Part shown: piece by piece, positions 13,939-23,310 of the stretch
Layout of the letters: each line of letters begins with the position of its first letter
Position numbering within the stretch: the first letter of the stretch is position 1
Source of the DNA: Bacillota bacterium
Lineage (GTDB): Bacteria > Bacillota > Clostridia > Christensenellales > SZUA-584
Assembly (NCBI GenBank): GCA_023399095.1
Contig: JAEWQS010000093.1
Span: 1 to 24,345, forward strand
Reading direction: 5' to 3'
DNA: 24,345 nt
Notes under the pieces: generated by a model
What the model saw: the letters and a program-made list of their open reading frames with translations, nothing else
The model's database searches: none
What the model was told of the DNA's origin: nothing
Position numbers and translations under genes: made by a program

Positions 13939-16859
13939 AGAAGGTGGTTATTGAAAACCTCAACTCGCTGCTGGGCCGTTTTGAGATTGATCTGACAGAC
14001 CGGGCGTATGCGGGCGGTCTTTTCGCGATTGTTGGCCCGTCTGGCGCAGGCAAAACCACGGTGCTGGATGCGATATGCCTTGCGCTGTACGGCAAAACAC
14101 CGCGCATTGAATCCATAAGCGATGCGCATGACGAGCTGATGAACAAGGGCGCGTCAGCTTGCAGAGCCGAGGCGGTGTTCACGGCAGGCGGCAAACGATA
14201 CAAAAGCGTATTTGTGCACGAACGCGCGAAGGGGGCAAAGCCATTTCGCGCGGTAAAACGAGAGCTCTTGGCTCAGGCTGCTGACGGCGCATGGCAAGTG
14301 GCGGCGGCGCGTATCCGCGAGGTGGATGAACGCATCGAGGAGATATGCGGGCTCGACTACGGTCGGTTCACGCGCTCGATCATGCTGGCGCAGTTTCGTT
14401 TTGCAGAGTTTTTGCAGGCCAACTCCAATGAACGCGCGGCGATACTCGAACAGATCACGGATATGGATATATACCGGCGCATTTCCATCGCCGTTTATGA
14501 GAGAACGCAGCGGCAAAAGCAGCAGCTTGCGGAAACGCGCAGCCGCATCGGCGACATCACGATACTCAGCGAAGCGGAGGAAGCGGCGCGCAAGGAGGAA
14601 GCGGTTCAACTGGAAGAGGTGGCTGCCGCCCATGAAACGCTCAAAAACGTGCTTTCAGCGTGCCGTGCGATGGCACAGCAGTTGCAAGGCCTTGAGGAAC
14701 AGTACGAAAAATACAAGAAAGCAAAGACGCCGCTAGCCGAAGAGAAGGAAAAGCGCTTGCTCGCGTTCAAGCAGGCGGAGCAGGTCGAGCAGACACAAAT
14801 TAAGAAGAATGACGAACTGGCCGACACGCTCAAAATCGTGCGTGAGATCGATATAAAAGCGACCAATAAAGTGGATGAGATAAAGCGTTTCGATCGAGAG
14901 ATCGCAGATGACGACGATAGGATAAACGCAAATAAAAAAGCGGTTCTGGACATATTCAAAAAGTATGAGCCTGATGCAACGGGCGAGAGATACAGAGCGC
15001 TTTATGAGACGGATGACGTGAGCGCACAGCTGCGCGGCAAAGCAAAAAGAGAATTGGACGCTGCTGTTAAAATGGCGGAGATCGTTGAGACGCAGATCAG
15101 GCAAGCGCTTGCACGCAAGGATGAGTCCCATTGGCGCTCTCGCTTGGAGCTGCTCAAAAAGGCGCTTCCATTGGCTGAAGCGATGGATGAACTCAAAAAA
15201 GCACAGGAAAAACTGACAGTCTTCAAAACACAGCAGGCCGCGCTGGAAAGCGAGCATAACGCCTTCGAGCAGACAGCCAAGGAGATAGAAGAAAAGTTCG
15301 AGTACGCAAAGCTCAATATGCGCTTCGGCGAGGAACGGCGCAGGCTCCAGGACGGCAAGCCGTGCCCGCTTTGCGGCGCTCTGGATCATCCCGTAGCAGG
15401 AGAAGCGCTTGACGATGCCTATTTTGAAGAAACCAAACAGCAGTATGAGCAGATGCAGCGCCAAAGGGATGATATAAAAAACCGAATGCGCCAGATCGAA
15501 CTGCGTATCGATGATTTAGGTGCATTGCTTGATGAGAAAACGCGTTTTATCGACGAGAACGGAGCGTCGTTATCCGCATTGGATGGGCAGTCGGAAACGG
15601 ACGTGATCGCCAAAGCGATTGATGAGATTGAAAAGCGGCTCAGCGTTTATACGGATCTGCTCAAGAAAAAGAACAACGCCGCCGAGAACGTCACTGCGAT
15701 GACAGAACGTTTTGGCGGTATTGACAAGGATGTGGAGATGATCGACAGCCGCAAGCGAAATATTGCGGATGCTGAAAACGACAAGAAAAAGAAGCAGCAG
15801 CGAAAAGAGCAGGTGCAGACGGAGCTCGACGCATTGAACGCACAGAGAAAAGCAATCTTTGGTGATATGGATGCCGATGCGGAGGAAACGGCGGCTAAAA
15901 GACGCTTGCAGCAGGCTCAGGATGAAAAGGAGCAGAGCCGCAAGCTCTCCGATCAGGCGTCACGGGCGTTGGGGCAGAACGGCAAGGATCTATCGCGCAC
16001 GAAAGGCGATATCGATACGCTCTCGCTGAACCTAAAAGCCAACTATGAGAAATCCGCCGCGGATGCCGTGAGCGTTCAAAGCATATCGGACGATGAAGAT
16101 GTGACAGCGCTTTACGGACTTTACATGGACGCGGCTGCGGCGCTGGGAGAGCAGCCGGACGCAGATGCGCTTGGGAGCTCGGCAGACGCGCTGGGCGCGT
16201 TGATATCCGGGGAAATCGCGAGGCTGGGCAGCGTGAGACAGATACTGAAAGCCAACGCTGAAAGTCGGCAGACCGTCAAAACACTTAAAAGCCAGGAGAA
16301 GATATACAGGCTGGCGGTCGAAAAATGGGAGAAGCTCAACGCGCTGATCGGATCGGCCAGCGGCAACAAGTTCAGCCGCATGGCGCAGAGCATTACGTTT
16401 GACGCGCTGCTGCGCTTTTCCAATCAGAGCTTAAAACGCATGAGCGACCGTTATATCCTCGTACGCGACGAGAAGGGGCCAGACAAGCCGCTGGAGCTAG
16501 CGGTGATCGATATGGACCAGGCGGGTGAGAAACGGCCTGTCAGCAACCTTTCAGGAGGAGAGAGCTTCATCGTATCCATGGCGTTGGCGCTCGGGCTGTC
16601 CGAGATGTCGTCGGGCGCAGCACGTATTGATTCGCTGTTTATCGACGAGGGCTTTGCGTCGCTCGATGAAGACTACATGGAAGCCGCGCTGCAAACGCTT
16701 TCGGCGCTCGGGAACCGGGAGGGCAAGCTGATCGGCGTCATCTCGCATGTGGAGGCATTAAAGACGCGTATCGATGTGCAGATCGAAGTACAGCGGCTCT
16801 CGGGTGGACGCTCGGAGCTGACCGGGCCGGGCGTGAAGCAATTTGCAATTAAGAGTTAA
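13929..16859 (+). CDS. sbcC: exonuclease SbcC (Rad50-type SMC ATPase subunit)
   Basis: 976 residues, slightly below the usual ~1000-1050. ATG at 13929 lies inside the end of sbcD and has GGAGGAGG at 13914-13921. Walker A is at residues 36-44 (GPSGAGKTT). Long coiled coils fill ~190-470 and ~490-790. The zinc hook CPLC is at 479-482 between them. The ABC signature LSGGE is at 874-878 and Walker B is at about 903-908 (LFIDEG), followed by FASLD (D-loop) and the switch histidine region (GVISHVEAL). SbcC is the ATPase and tether that gates SbcD nuclease activity on DNA ends. All ATPase motifs are complete, so the complex should be active. Confidence 0.95.
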   Translation: MRIEKVVIENLNSLLGRFEIDLTDRAYAGGLFAIVGPSGAGKTTVLDAICLALYGKTPRIESISDAHDELMNKGASACRAEAVFTAGGKRYKSVFVHERAKGAKPFRAVKRELLAQAADGAWQVAAARIREVDERIEEICGLDYGRFTRSIMLAQFRFAEFLQANSNERAAILEQITDMDIYRRISIAVYERTQRQKQQLAETRSRIGDITILSEAEEAARKEEAVQLEEVAAAHETLKNVLSACRAMAQQLQGLEEQYEKYKKAKTPLAEEKEKRLLAFKQAEQVEQTQIKKNDELADTLKIVREIDIKATNKVDEIKRFDREIADDDDRINANKKAVLDIFKKYEPDATGERYRALYETDDVSAQLRGKAKRELDAAVKMAEIVETQIRQALARKDESHWRSRLELLKKALPLAEAMDELKKAQEKLTVFKTQQAALESEHNAFEQTAKEIEEKFEYAKLNMRFGEERRRLQDGKPCPLCGALDHPVAGEALDDAYFEETKQQYEQMQRQRDDIKNRMRQIELRIDDLGALLDEKTRFIDENGASLSALDGQSETDVIAKAIDEIEKRLSVYTDLLKKKNNAAENVTAMTERFGGIDKDVEMIDSRKRNIADAENDKKKKQQRKEQVQTELDALNAQRKAIFGDMDADAEETAAKRRLQQAQDEKEQSRKLSDQASRALGQNGKDLSRTKGDIDTLSLNLKANYEKSAADAVSVQSISDDEDVTALYGLYMDAAAALGEQPDADALGSSADALGALISGEIARLGSVRQILKANAESRQTVKTLKSQEKIYRLAVEKWEKLNALIGSASGNKFSRMAQSITFDALLRFSNQSLKRMSDRYILVRDEKGPDKPLELAVIDMDQAGEKRPVSNLSGGESFIVSMALALGLSEMSSGAARIDSLFIDEGFASLDEDYMEAALQTLSALGNREGKLIGVISHVEALKTRIDVQIEVQRLSGGRSELTGPGVKQFAIKS

Positions 16860-16887
16860 CAATTAAAGGTGAGTGGGGGTATGTTGA

Positions 16888-17598
16888 ATGGAAAAAACGA
16901 ACCGTGTGCCTTTGCTGGCTGCGCTGGCCTTTGCATTCATCGGGCTTGCTTTCTATGGTGGCTTAACCGCAAATGAGCCGGAGCTGGGGCTTGGCATTGC
17001 CGCGGCTTTTTTGTGTTTTATACTGATGCCCGCCTTTCATTTAAGAGCCAAACGGCTCCGCAAGATTTTTGAAAAAGAAAATGTGCTGATCCGTTTTGAG
17101 TATGAGCCAAGCGAGATCGAAGAAATCGCGGCGGCACAAAGACATGCAACGCATAAAAAGTGTATACGGCTTTCGGTGCTTTTCAGCGTTTGTCTTGCTA
17201 TCATTTTTCTGCCGTTCGTACTGTTTTCTATGGAGCCGGATTCGCAGCTGCCGCCCATGGTTCCCATTGCGCTGCCCGGCGTGCTGCTGCCGTGGCTGAG
17301 CCTTTTCATTGCGCCGTACGTAGTGGGTAAAACAATACGTTCAAGGCCTTGCGTCTCACTCGTTGGACGCGATTATGTGCTCGCTACAAACCGCTATCTT
17401 GGCGTGAATGACCGGCATCAATTACATGCCGACTGCATCCGTTATGAAAAGGGCAAGGATGGCCAGATGGGCACCCTTTTTGTGAAATACAGCTTCAAAG
17501 CAATGCGCACAGCGATGCCCAGTACATTCAGCCTTTGGGTGCAAATTCCCGTGCCGTACGGAAGGGAAAACGATTCAGCGGTGCTGAGTATCGAATAA
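16888..17598 (+). CDS. membrane protein of unknown function
   Basis: 236 residues. ATG at 16888 has GGGGGT at 16875-16880. Hydrophobic segments are seen at residues ~8-26 and 32-48, and a second pair at ~92-113 and ~124-146. A ~60-residue charged loop holding an alpha-helical EIEEIAAAQRH stretch lies between the pairs. The C-terminal ~85 residues are soluble (SLVGRDYVLATNRYL and onward). No enzyme motif is recognised. It follows sbcC by 28 bases in the same direction and may be a distal member of that operon, but a link to DNA repair is not evident. Confidence 0.7.
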   Translation: MEKTNRVPLLAALAFAFIGLAFYGGLTANEPELGLGIAAAFLCFILMPAFHLRAKRLRKIFEKENVLIRFEYEPSEIEEIAAAQRHATHKKCIRLSVLFSVCLAIIFLPFVLFSMEPDSQLPPMVPIALPGVLLPWLSLFIAPYVVGKTIRSRPCVSLVGRDYVLATNRYLGVNDRHQLHADCIRYEKGKDGQMGTLFVKYSFKAMRTAMPSTFSLWVQIPVPYGRENDSAVLSIE

Positions 17599-17799
17599 CG
17601 AGTTTAAGATATTATTCTGTCGCTCTCCTTCATCATCATTAGAAAACAATCATTTGGTCGCTTTATTTCAGTTGTCTCGTTTTATAAATACAAAAAACGG
17701 TTATTGTATAAATATAGATACCGCCGGTAATGGAGATAGTCACATTTTAGAAGTGCGAAGAGCGGTTTATTGTCATATAGCACTTGGGAAATAATAACA

Positions 17800-17829
17800 T
17801 TTACAAAAGATGAGGTATTCGGTTATTCT
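17800..17829 (+). promoter_or_regulatory. possible promoter of the two-gene c-di-GMP unit
   Basis: TTTACA (17800-17805) and TATTCT (17824-17829) are 18 bases apart, about 35 bases before the start. A 6-base inverted repeat (AAGTGC/GCACTT) lies upstream at about 17752-17785. No c-di-GMP riboswitch consensus was seen in 17599-17864. Confidence 0.3.
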
Positions 17830-17864
17830 CGCATTGTATTCAGTTCATTAGGGAGAGTGGCAGT

Positions 17865-20342
17865 ATGAACAACATTTCTGATCATCTTGCCCAAAAAAAA
17901 GTAAGACCGAAGCTTTTCAGAATTATCTTGCTGCACTTATTGGGTGTGCTTATTCTGGTACTTGGGACTTTGCACGTGTTAGGCACAACCAATGCATATC
18001 GTCAGCAAAAGATTTCACATGCAATTGACGTTGCGCAGGCCGGTATGGCTTTCATGTCTGCCGACCTGATCAAAGAGATATCTACCGACCTGAATCATTT
18101 TGATTCTTCTGAACTTCTTAGTATAAAAAAAGGATTGCAGCGCTTTAAGCTTTATAATGAAGATGTTTGCGCGTTGTTTATTTATGCACAGCATGACGAT
18201 AGACTCAGTGTTCTTGTCATTTCTGAACCATCCGGAACTGACGTCATGCCTGATGCCCGGGCGCAGGTTTACTTGGAAGCCTTGATGGAAAATGAGCCGA
18301 TGATGACCGAGGACGAGACTGAACCATGGAAGACGGTACTCGTTCCATTGCAAGACACACTCACGGGTCAGGCTGTTGGAGTTCTTGGCATCAACTATTC
18401 CGCATCTGCATGGAACGAAGATATAAGCAAAAATGTAGCCCATGCAAGCCTCGAAGCACTGCTGGCGTTTGTTTTTTTGGCAGTTATCTTCAAACTGTTT
18501 AGCAAGAACAGCATGCTTGCCAAGATAGGCAAAAGGCTCAATGAAAGGGAAGATGTTTTTAGAAAACTTTTTGATCATTTGCCGATGGGCGTTGCGCTGG
18601 GCGAAGACGACAAGTTGGGCTCTGAAGGTGTTAATAGAGAGCTTGAAAGAATCCTTGGCAGAACACAGCAGGAGATAGCCCAAATGAGCGTAGATATGCT
18701 GAGTGGAACCGATGAAAAGCAGGGGGATGTGGAGCGCTTTGCGCAATTTAAGCAGGGTAATGTCAGCAGCTATACATCGATAAAGAAGATAGACAAGCCG
18801 GACGGGCAGACAGCTTGGATCAATATGAACGTGGTGTCTCTGAATAAAGAGGATGATAAGGCCGGAAAAAGCCATCTGTGTATAATTGAGGATGTGACAC
18901 AGAGGATTTTGACAGAAACCGCTTTGCGGGAGAGTGAGAGAAGTAAGGCTGTTCTTCTTGCCCACTTGCCGGGCATGGCTTACAGGTGCCGAAACGACCA
19001 TGACTGGACGATGCTGTTTGTGTCGGAAGGCTGTAAAAAACTTACGGGCTATGAGCCCGAAAACCTCCTTTATAATAAAGACGCTTCTTTTATCGACCTG
19101 ATAGCACCCGAATACCACGAAATCTTAAGGATGGAATGGGCACGCATTCTTGCTCTGAAAATACCGTTTCAGAATGAGTATGAGATTATCGACAAAGACG
19201 GGAGACGCAAATGGGTCATAGAGATGGGGCAAGGGATTTATGATGAAGAAGAAAACGTGGTGGCTCTTGAGGGGCTTATTATCGATGTAACGGAGCAAAA
19301 GCAGCGGGAAGCCCAAATCAAGCATATGAGCGATCATGATTTATTAACCGGCCTTTACAACCGTAAGTTTTTTGAAGAAGAAAAGGCAAGGCTGGAGGAT
19401 GACTGCTATGTGCCGGTTTCGGTCATCATCGCGAATATCAACGGGGTTCGCCTTATCAACGATGCGTTCGGGCATGCAGAAGGCGACCGTGTGATCATTG
19501 AAGCGGCAAGCTTTATGAAAAGGCGCTGTCGCGAGGGAGACATTCTTGCGAGAACCGGAGGCGATGAGTTTAGCCTGCTGTTGCCCAACACCGATTCGCA
19601 TGAAGCCTACAGCATCCTTCGCAGCATACACAAAGCATGCGAGCAGCATAACGGGATGAATCCAAACCGCCGGTATGATGTGAGTGTATCTTTGGGCTTT
19701 GGCGCGAAGAACCTAGAAAGTGAAACAATCGAACAGGCAGCCAAGGAAGCCGAAGAGTACATGCACAATCGAAAGCTGTTGAATCGCAAGAGCTCTCACA
19801 GCACGATTCTATCGTCGATTATGGCCACGATGTATGAAAGAAGCCAGGAGACGGAGGAACACGCGGAGCGACTGAGCCTTTTAAGCAAGAAAATCGGCGA
19901 AAGGATGCGGCTGCCGCAAAAAAGCCTGGATGAGCTCGAACTTTTTGCCATGCTGCATGACATTGGAAAGGTCGGCATCAACGATCGTATTTTGAACAAA
20001 CCCGGAAAACTCAACGACGAAGAATGGGCAGTAATGAAAAGACATCCTGAGATAGGATACAGAATCGCTGTATCTTCACCGGAGCTTGACCCCATTGCCG
20101 AATACATCCTATCACATCATGAGTGCTGGGACGGAAAGGGATATCCTCAAGGACTTAAAGGGGAGAATATTCCGTTGCTTTCGCGCATATTAGCGGTGGC
20201 AGACGCATACGACGCAATGACGGAGGACAGGGTTTACAGAAAGGCGCTGTCCAAGGAACAAGCTTTAGAGGAAATTAGAAAGAATGCGGGGACTCAGTTT
20301 GACCCCGTTGTGGCTCAACGATTTATAGAGATCATGAGTTAA
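17865..20342 (+). CDS. membrane sensor with PAS-PAS-GGDEF-HD-GYP domains
   Basis: 825 residues; ATG 17865 has GGGAGAG at 17851. TM1 (~19-41) and TM2 (~196-212) flank a ~150-residue extracytoplasmic sensor region of unrecognised type. Cytoplasmic order is PAS (~226-345), PAS (~363-485), GGDEF (~487-640) and HD-GYP (~660-825). The GGDEF motif itself is intact (565-569, RTGGDEF), but the first metal-binding Asp of the usual DxD/N-x-F/L-K stretch is Asn (N524 in IANINGVRL), so cyclase activity may be weak or lost. The HD-GYP half is canonical: H698-D699 (HDIGK), HHECWDGKGYPQGLKGENIP and D780 (VADAYDAM). It is therefore expected to degrade cyclic-di-GMP, with the GGDEF domain perhaps sensing GTP. 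The next gene, of similar plan, follows after 19 bases. Confidence 0.9.
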   Translation: MNNISDHLAQKKVRPKLFRIILLHLLGVLILVLGTLHVLGTTNAYRQQKISHAIDVAQAGMAFMSADLIKEISTDLNHFDSSELLSIKKGLQRFKLYNEDVCALFIYAQHDDRLSVLVISEPSGTDVMPDARAQVYLEALMENEPMMTEDETEPWKTVLVPLQDTLTGQAVGVLGINYSASAWNEDISKNVAHASLEALLAFVFLAVIFKLFSKNSMLAKIGKRLNEREDVFRKLFDHLPMGVALGEDDKLGSEGVNRELERILGRTQQEIAQMSVDMLSGTDEKQGDVERFAQFKQGNVSSYTSIKKIDKPDGQTAWINMNVVSLNKEDDKAGKSHLCIIEDVTQRILTETALRESERSKAVLLAHLPGMAYRCRNDHDWTMLFVSEGCKKLTGYEPENLLYNKDASFIDLIAPEYHEILRMEWARILALKIPFQNEYEIIDKDGRRKWVIEMGQGIYDEEENVVALEGLIIDVTEQKQREAQIKHMSDHDLLTGLYNRKFFEEEKARLEDDCYVPVSVIIANINGVRLINDAFGHAEGDRVIIEAASFMKRRCREGDILARTGGDEFSLLLPNTDSHEAYSILRSIHKACEQHNGMNPNRRYDVSVSLGFGAKNLESETIEQAAKEAEEYMHNRKLLNRKSSHSTILSSIMATMYERSQETEEHAERLSLLSKKIGERMRLPQKSLDELELFAMLHDIGKVGINDRILNKPGKLNDEEWAVMKRHPEIGYRIAVSSPELDPIAEYILSHHECWDGKGYPQGLKGENIPLLSRILAVADAYDAMTEDRVYRKALSKEQALEEIRKNAGTQFDPVVAQRFIEIMS

Positions 20343-20361
20343 CCTTGCAGGGAGATGTGAT

Positions 20362-23196
20362 ATGAGAAAGCTATTCATGGTGATAGCCTTGCTTTTTTTG
20401 TTGGGGCTGCCTCAAACAGCAAGTGCTCAGCCGCAGGACGATGCTGATTTTGCACAGCTTTTTGAGGAGCACGGTGCGATTATGCTTCTGATTGACGATC
20501 AAACAGGAGTGATAATCTATGCCAATAGAGCCGCCGTTTCGTTTTACGGCTACACAAAGCAAGAGCTTGAATCCATGAGTATCACACAAATCAATACTTT
20601 GACAACGCAGGAAACGAAAGAAGAAATGCAGGCGGCCATACAAGAAGAAAGAAACTATTTTGTATTCAAGCATCGTTTGGCCAGCGGTGAGGTGCGCGAT
20701 GTGGAGGTTTTCTCATATCCCGTCATGTATGAAGGGAAAGAATGCCTTTTTTCCGTTATTGATGATATTACGGAAAAGATGATGATGGCACAGCGAGAGA
20801 AAAATGTATCAACAGCCATTTTTGTATTCGGAGGTCTAACAATTATTGTGCTCTTCGTTCTGATAACGATCATATCCCTAAACACAAAAAAGCTTAAAAC
20901 ATCAAAAAAGGAAATTGAGAATTTCAATGAACTTATTAGCACTTTTATAGACGCGGATGAAAGCCTTGTCTATCTCAAGGATGAAAATTTGAAGTATGTG
21001 TTTGTCAATAAGGCGCTGGAGGAGTTTTATCAAAGAAAGAGCAGTGATATCATCGGTGCGGACGATTTTGAATTGACAGATGTGGCGTTTGCGGAGCTTC
21101 GCAGGAAAACGGATGAGGCTGTTTTGGAAAAGCAAACCCGCATTGTCGATGAAGTTGTATGGAACGGTCATATTTATCAGACAACGAAGTTCCCGGTCAA
21201 AATGATAAACGGCTCTATCGGCGTGGGCGCATATATCAGAGATATCACTCAGCAGCGCAATCGTGAAATTCGACAGCAAAAATCGCTGATTCGCAACAAA
21301 ATTCTCGTTGGTGTTTTGAACAAAAGCTTTGAAAGCAAGCAGGAGCAGCTTGATTATGTGCTTCATGAAGCGCTCAAGCTGACTGAAAGTAAATATGGCT
21401 ATATTTACTTTTATGATGAGGAAAGCAGAGAGTTCGTGATAAACTCCTGGTCTAAGGATGTGATGGACGCATGCGGCGTTGCGGAGCAACAAAGCAAATA
21501 CTACCTTGATAAAACGGGTGTATGGGGAGAGGTTGTTCGCAAAAGAAAGCCCATTATCGTCAATGATTTTGAGGCGTCGCACCCGCTTAAGAAGGGCTAC
21601 CCCAAGGGGCATGTGGAACTGAAAAGGTTTATGTCTGTACCGGTTATTATTGACGAGCAGATTGTGGCCGTTGTGGGACTTGGCAACAAGCAATGTGATT
21701 ACGATGATTTTGACGTTTATGAGATGACGGTGCTGATGAACGGCGTTTGGAACGCGGTTGAGCGCAGGCAAGCCCAGGACAATCTCATTCTGGAGCGCAA
21801 CAAATATCTTCAGACGATCGTCTCAATAGGTGATGGCGTAATGGTAATGAATCGTCAGGGACACATAGAAATGCTCAATACCATAGCGGAGAGACTGACG
21901 GGATGGACACAGGAACAAGCGGTCGGACGTCATTATAAGGCTGTGTTTGTGTTGTCGCACGAATACGAGGGCAGTGAGATCATGGATCCCATTGCGGCGG
22001 CATTGGAAACGGACGCGATTCACGAGATGGGCAACAGCGCGGTGCTCACATCTAAAGAGGGCAAGAAGTTTTATGTTGAAGACAGCGCCGCACCGATTAG
22101 GGATGAAAACGGCCAAACGGTTGGGGCTGTGCTGGTTTTCCGGGATGTGACGGATAAAAAAGAGCAAAGGCAGAAAATCGAATTTTTAAGCTATCATGAT
22201 GAATTGACGGGTCTGTATAACCGGCGTTTTTTTGAGGAAGAACTTCAGCGTATAAACACGGAGAGGAATCTTCCGCTGTCCATTATTATGGGTGATGTCA
22301 ACGGATTAAAGCTTACCAATGATATTTTTGGCCATGCGTATGGTGACATGCTGCTTAAGAAAGTATCCGAGGTGTTCAAAAAAACATGCAGAGCGGATGA
22401 TATCATTGCCAGATGGGGTGGGGATGAGTTTGTTGTTCTTCTGCCAAAAACATCTGGCGAAGAAGTGAAAAACGTAATTTCTCGTATAAAAACGGAGTTT
22501 GACAAGGTTCAGATCAAAGCCATAAAGGGAAGCATCTCCATGGGGGCTGATACCACGACGATCGCCGGAGTTGATGTTTTGGAAATTCTCGACCGGGCAG
22601 AGGCGAACATGTATAGTGAGAAAACGCTGGACCGGGAGAATGTGAAAAGCCATGCCATCAAAGCCATTGTTTTAGCGCTGCATGAAAACCATCCAAGAGA
22701 AAGAGGTCACTCTGAGCGCGTTGGTGAGCTGTGTCTGAAAATGGGGAAGCTGCTGAGGCTCAGCGATGTAGAAACACACAAATTGAAATTCGGCGGTTTT
22801 TTGCATGATATTGGCAAGATCGTGCTTGACCCAAAGCTGCTGGACACGAATTATGAATTGACTGACTCAGAACTGGCGGAGATGAAAAAGCATACAACGG
22901 TCGGTTATCGCATTCTCAATTCTTTTGACGATACGATAGATCTGGCGGAAGTTGCGCTGTATCATCATGAACGCTGGGACGGACAAGGGTATCCCAAGGG
23001 TATTAAAGGAAATGCGATCCCATTGCTTGCGAGAATTATCGCAATAGTGGAATGCTTTGACCGAATGCTTTATCCGTCACAGCAGAAAGCGCCGAAAACA
23101 AAAGAGGAAGCGATGCGGGTTATTCATGACAGTGCGGGAACGCGTTATGATCCGCAAATGGTCAAACTGTTTGAGAAAATGATGCGTTCATTCTGA
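20362..23196 (+). CDS. membrane sensor with PAS-TM-PAS-GAF-PAS-GGDEF-HD-GYP domains
   Basis: 944 residues; ATG 20362 follows GGGAGATG. A signal peptide (MRKLFMVIALLFLLGLPQTASA) is followed by a PAS-like domain (~30-145), then one membrane helix (~151-174). Next come PAS (~185-300), GAF (~308-475), PAS (~475-605), GGDEF (~610-750) and HD-GYP (~765-944). In the GGDEF domain the metal Asp (D645, GDVNGLK) and WGGDEF (686-690) are both intact, so cyclic-di-GMP synthesis is plausible. The HD-GYP domain keeps H815-D816 (HDIGK) and HHERWDGQGYP, but the later metal Asp is Glu (E897, VECFDRM), a conservative change that could alter the metal site. With its upstream neighbour it makes a two-gene second-messenger unit. 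Confidence 0.9.
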   Translation: MRKLFMVIALLFLLGLPQTASAQPQDDADFAQLFEEHGAIMLLIDDQTGVIIYANRAAVSFYGYTKQELESMSITQINTLTTQETKEEMQAAIQEERNYFVFKHRLASGEVRDVEVFSYPVMYEGKECLFSVIDDITEKMMMAQREKNVSTAIFVFGGLTIIVLFVLITIISLNTKKLKTSKKEIENFNELISTFIDADESLVYLKDENLKYVFVNKALEEFYQRKSSDIIGADDFELTDVAFAELRRKTDEAVLEKQTRIVDEVVWNGHIYQTTKFPVKMINGSIGVGAYIRDITQQRNREIRQQKSLIRNKILVGVLNKSFESKQEQLDYVLHEALKLTESKYGYIYFYDEESREFVINSWSKDVMDACGVAEQQSKYYLDKTGVWGEVVRKRKPIIVNDFEASHPLKKGYPKGHVELKRFMSVPVIIDEQIVAVVGLGNKQCDYDDFDVYEMTVLMNGVWNAVERRQAQDNLILERNKYLQTIVSIGDGVMVMNRQGHIEMLNTIAERLTGWTQEQAVGRHYKAVFVLSHEYEGSEIMDPIAAALETDAIHEMGNSAVLTSKEGKKFYVEDSAAPIRDENGQTVGAVLVFRDVTDKKEQRQKIEFLSYHDELTGLYNRRFFEEELQRINTERNLPLSIIMGDVNGLKLTNDIFGHAYGDMLLKKVSEVFKKTCRADDIIARWGGDEFVVLLPKTSGEEVKNVISRIKTEFDKVQIKAIKGSISMGADTTTIAGVDVLEILDRAEANMYSEKTLDRENVKSHAIKAIVLALHENHPRERGHSERVGELCLKMGKLLRLSDVETHKLKFGGFLHDIGKIVLDPKLLDTNYELTDSELAEMKKHTTVGYRILNSFDDTIDLAEVALYHHERWDGQGYPKGIKGNAIPLLARIIAIVECFDRMLYPSQQKAPKTKEEAMRVIHDSAGTRYDPQMVKLFEKMMRSF

Positions 23197-23229
23197 CATG
23201 TTTGGCCATGATTTGACGCCATGAAGACT

Positions 23230-23257
23230 ATGACAATGCGTTAATATGTGTTACACT
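23230..23257 (+). promoter_or_regulatory. possible promoter of the sugar isomerase gene
   Basis: ATGACA (23230-23235) and TACACT (23252-23257) are 16 bases apart, about 50 bases before the start. This is a plausible sigma-A pair and suggests transcription separate from the sensor genes. Confidence 0.35.
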
Positions 23258-23310
23258 ATATGGAACAATGACGTGCGCGCCGATGTGTATGTCGATAGCG
23301 GGAGGCTATG

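Noticed and set aside
17599..17864. Cyclic-di-GMP riboswitch upstream of the sensor genes
   Set aside because: The GEMM-type conserved core was not found; only a weak promoter-like pair and a loose inverted repeat are visible.
18015..19118. 367-codon minus-strand frame
   Set aside because: Shadow of the PAS-GGDEF-HD-GYP gene; the translation has no domain-like features.
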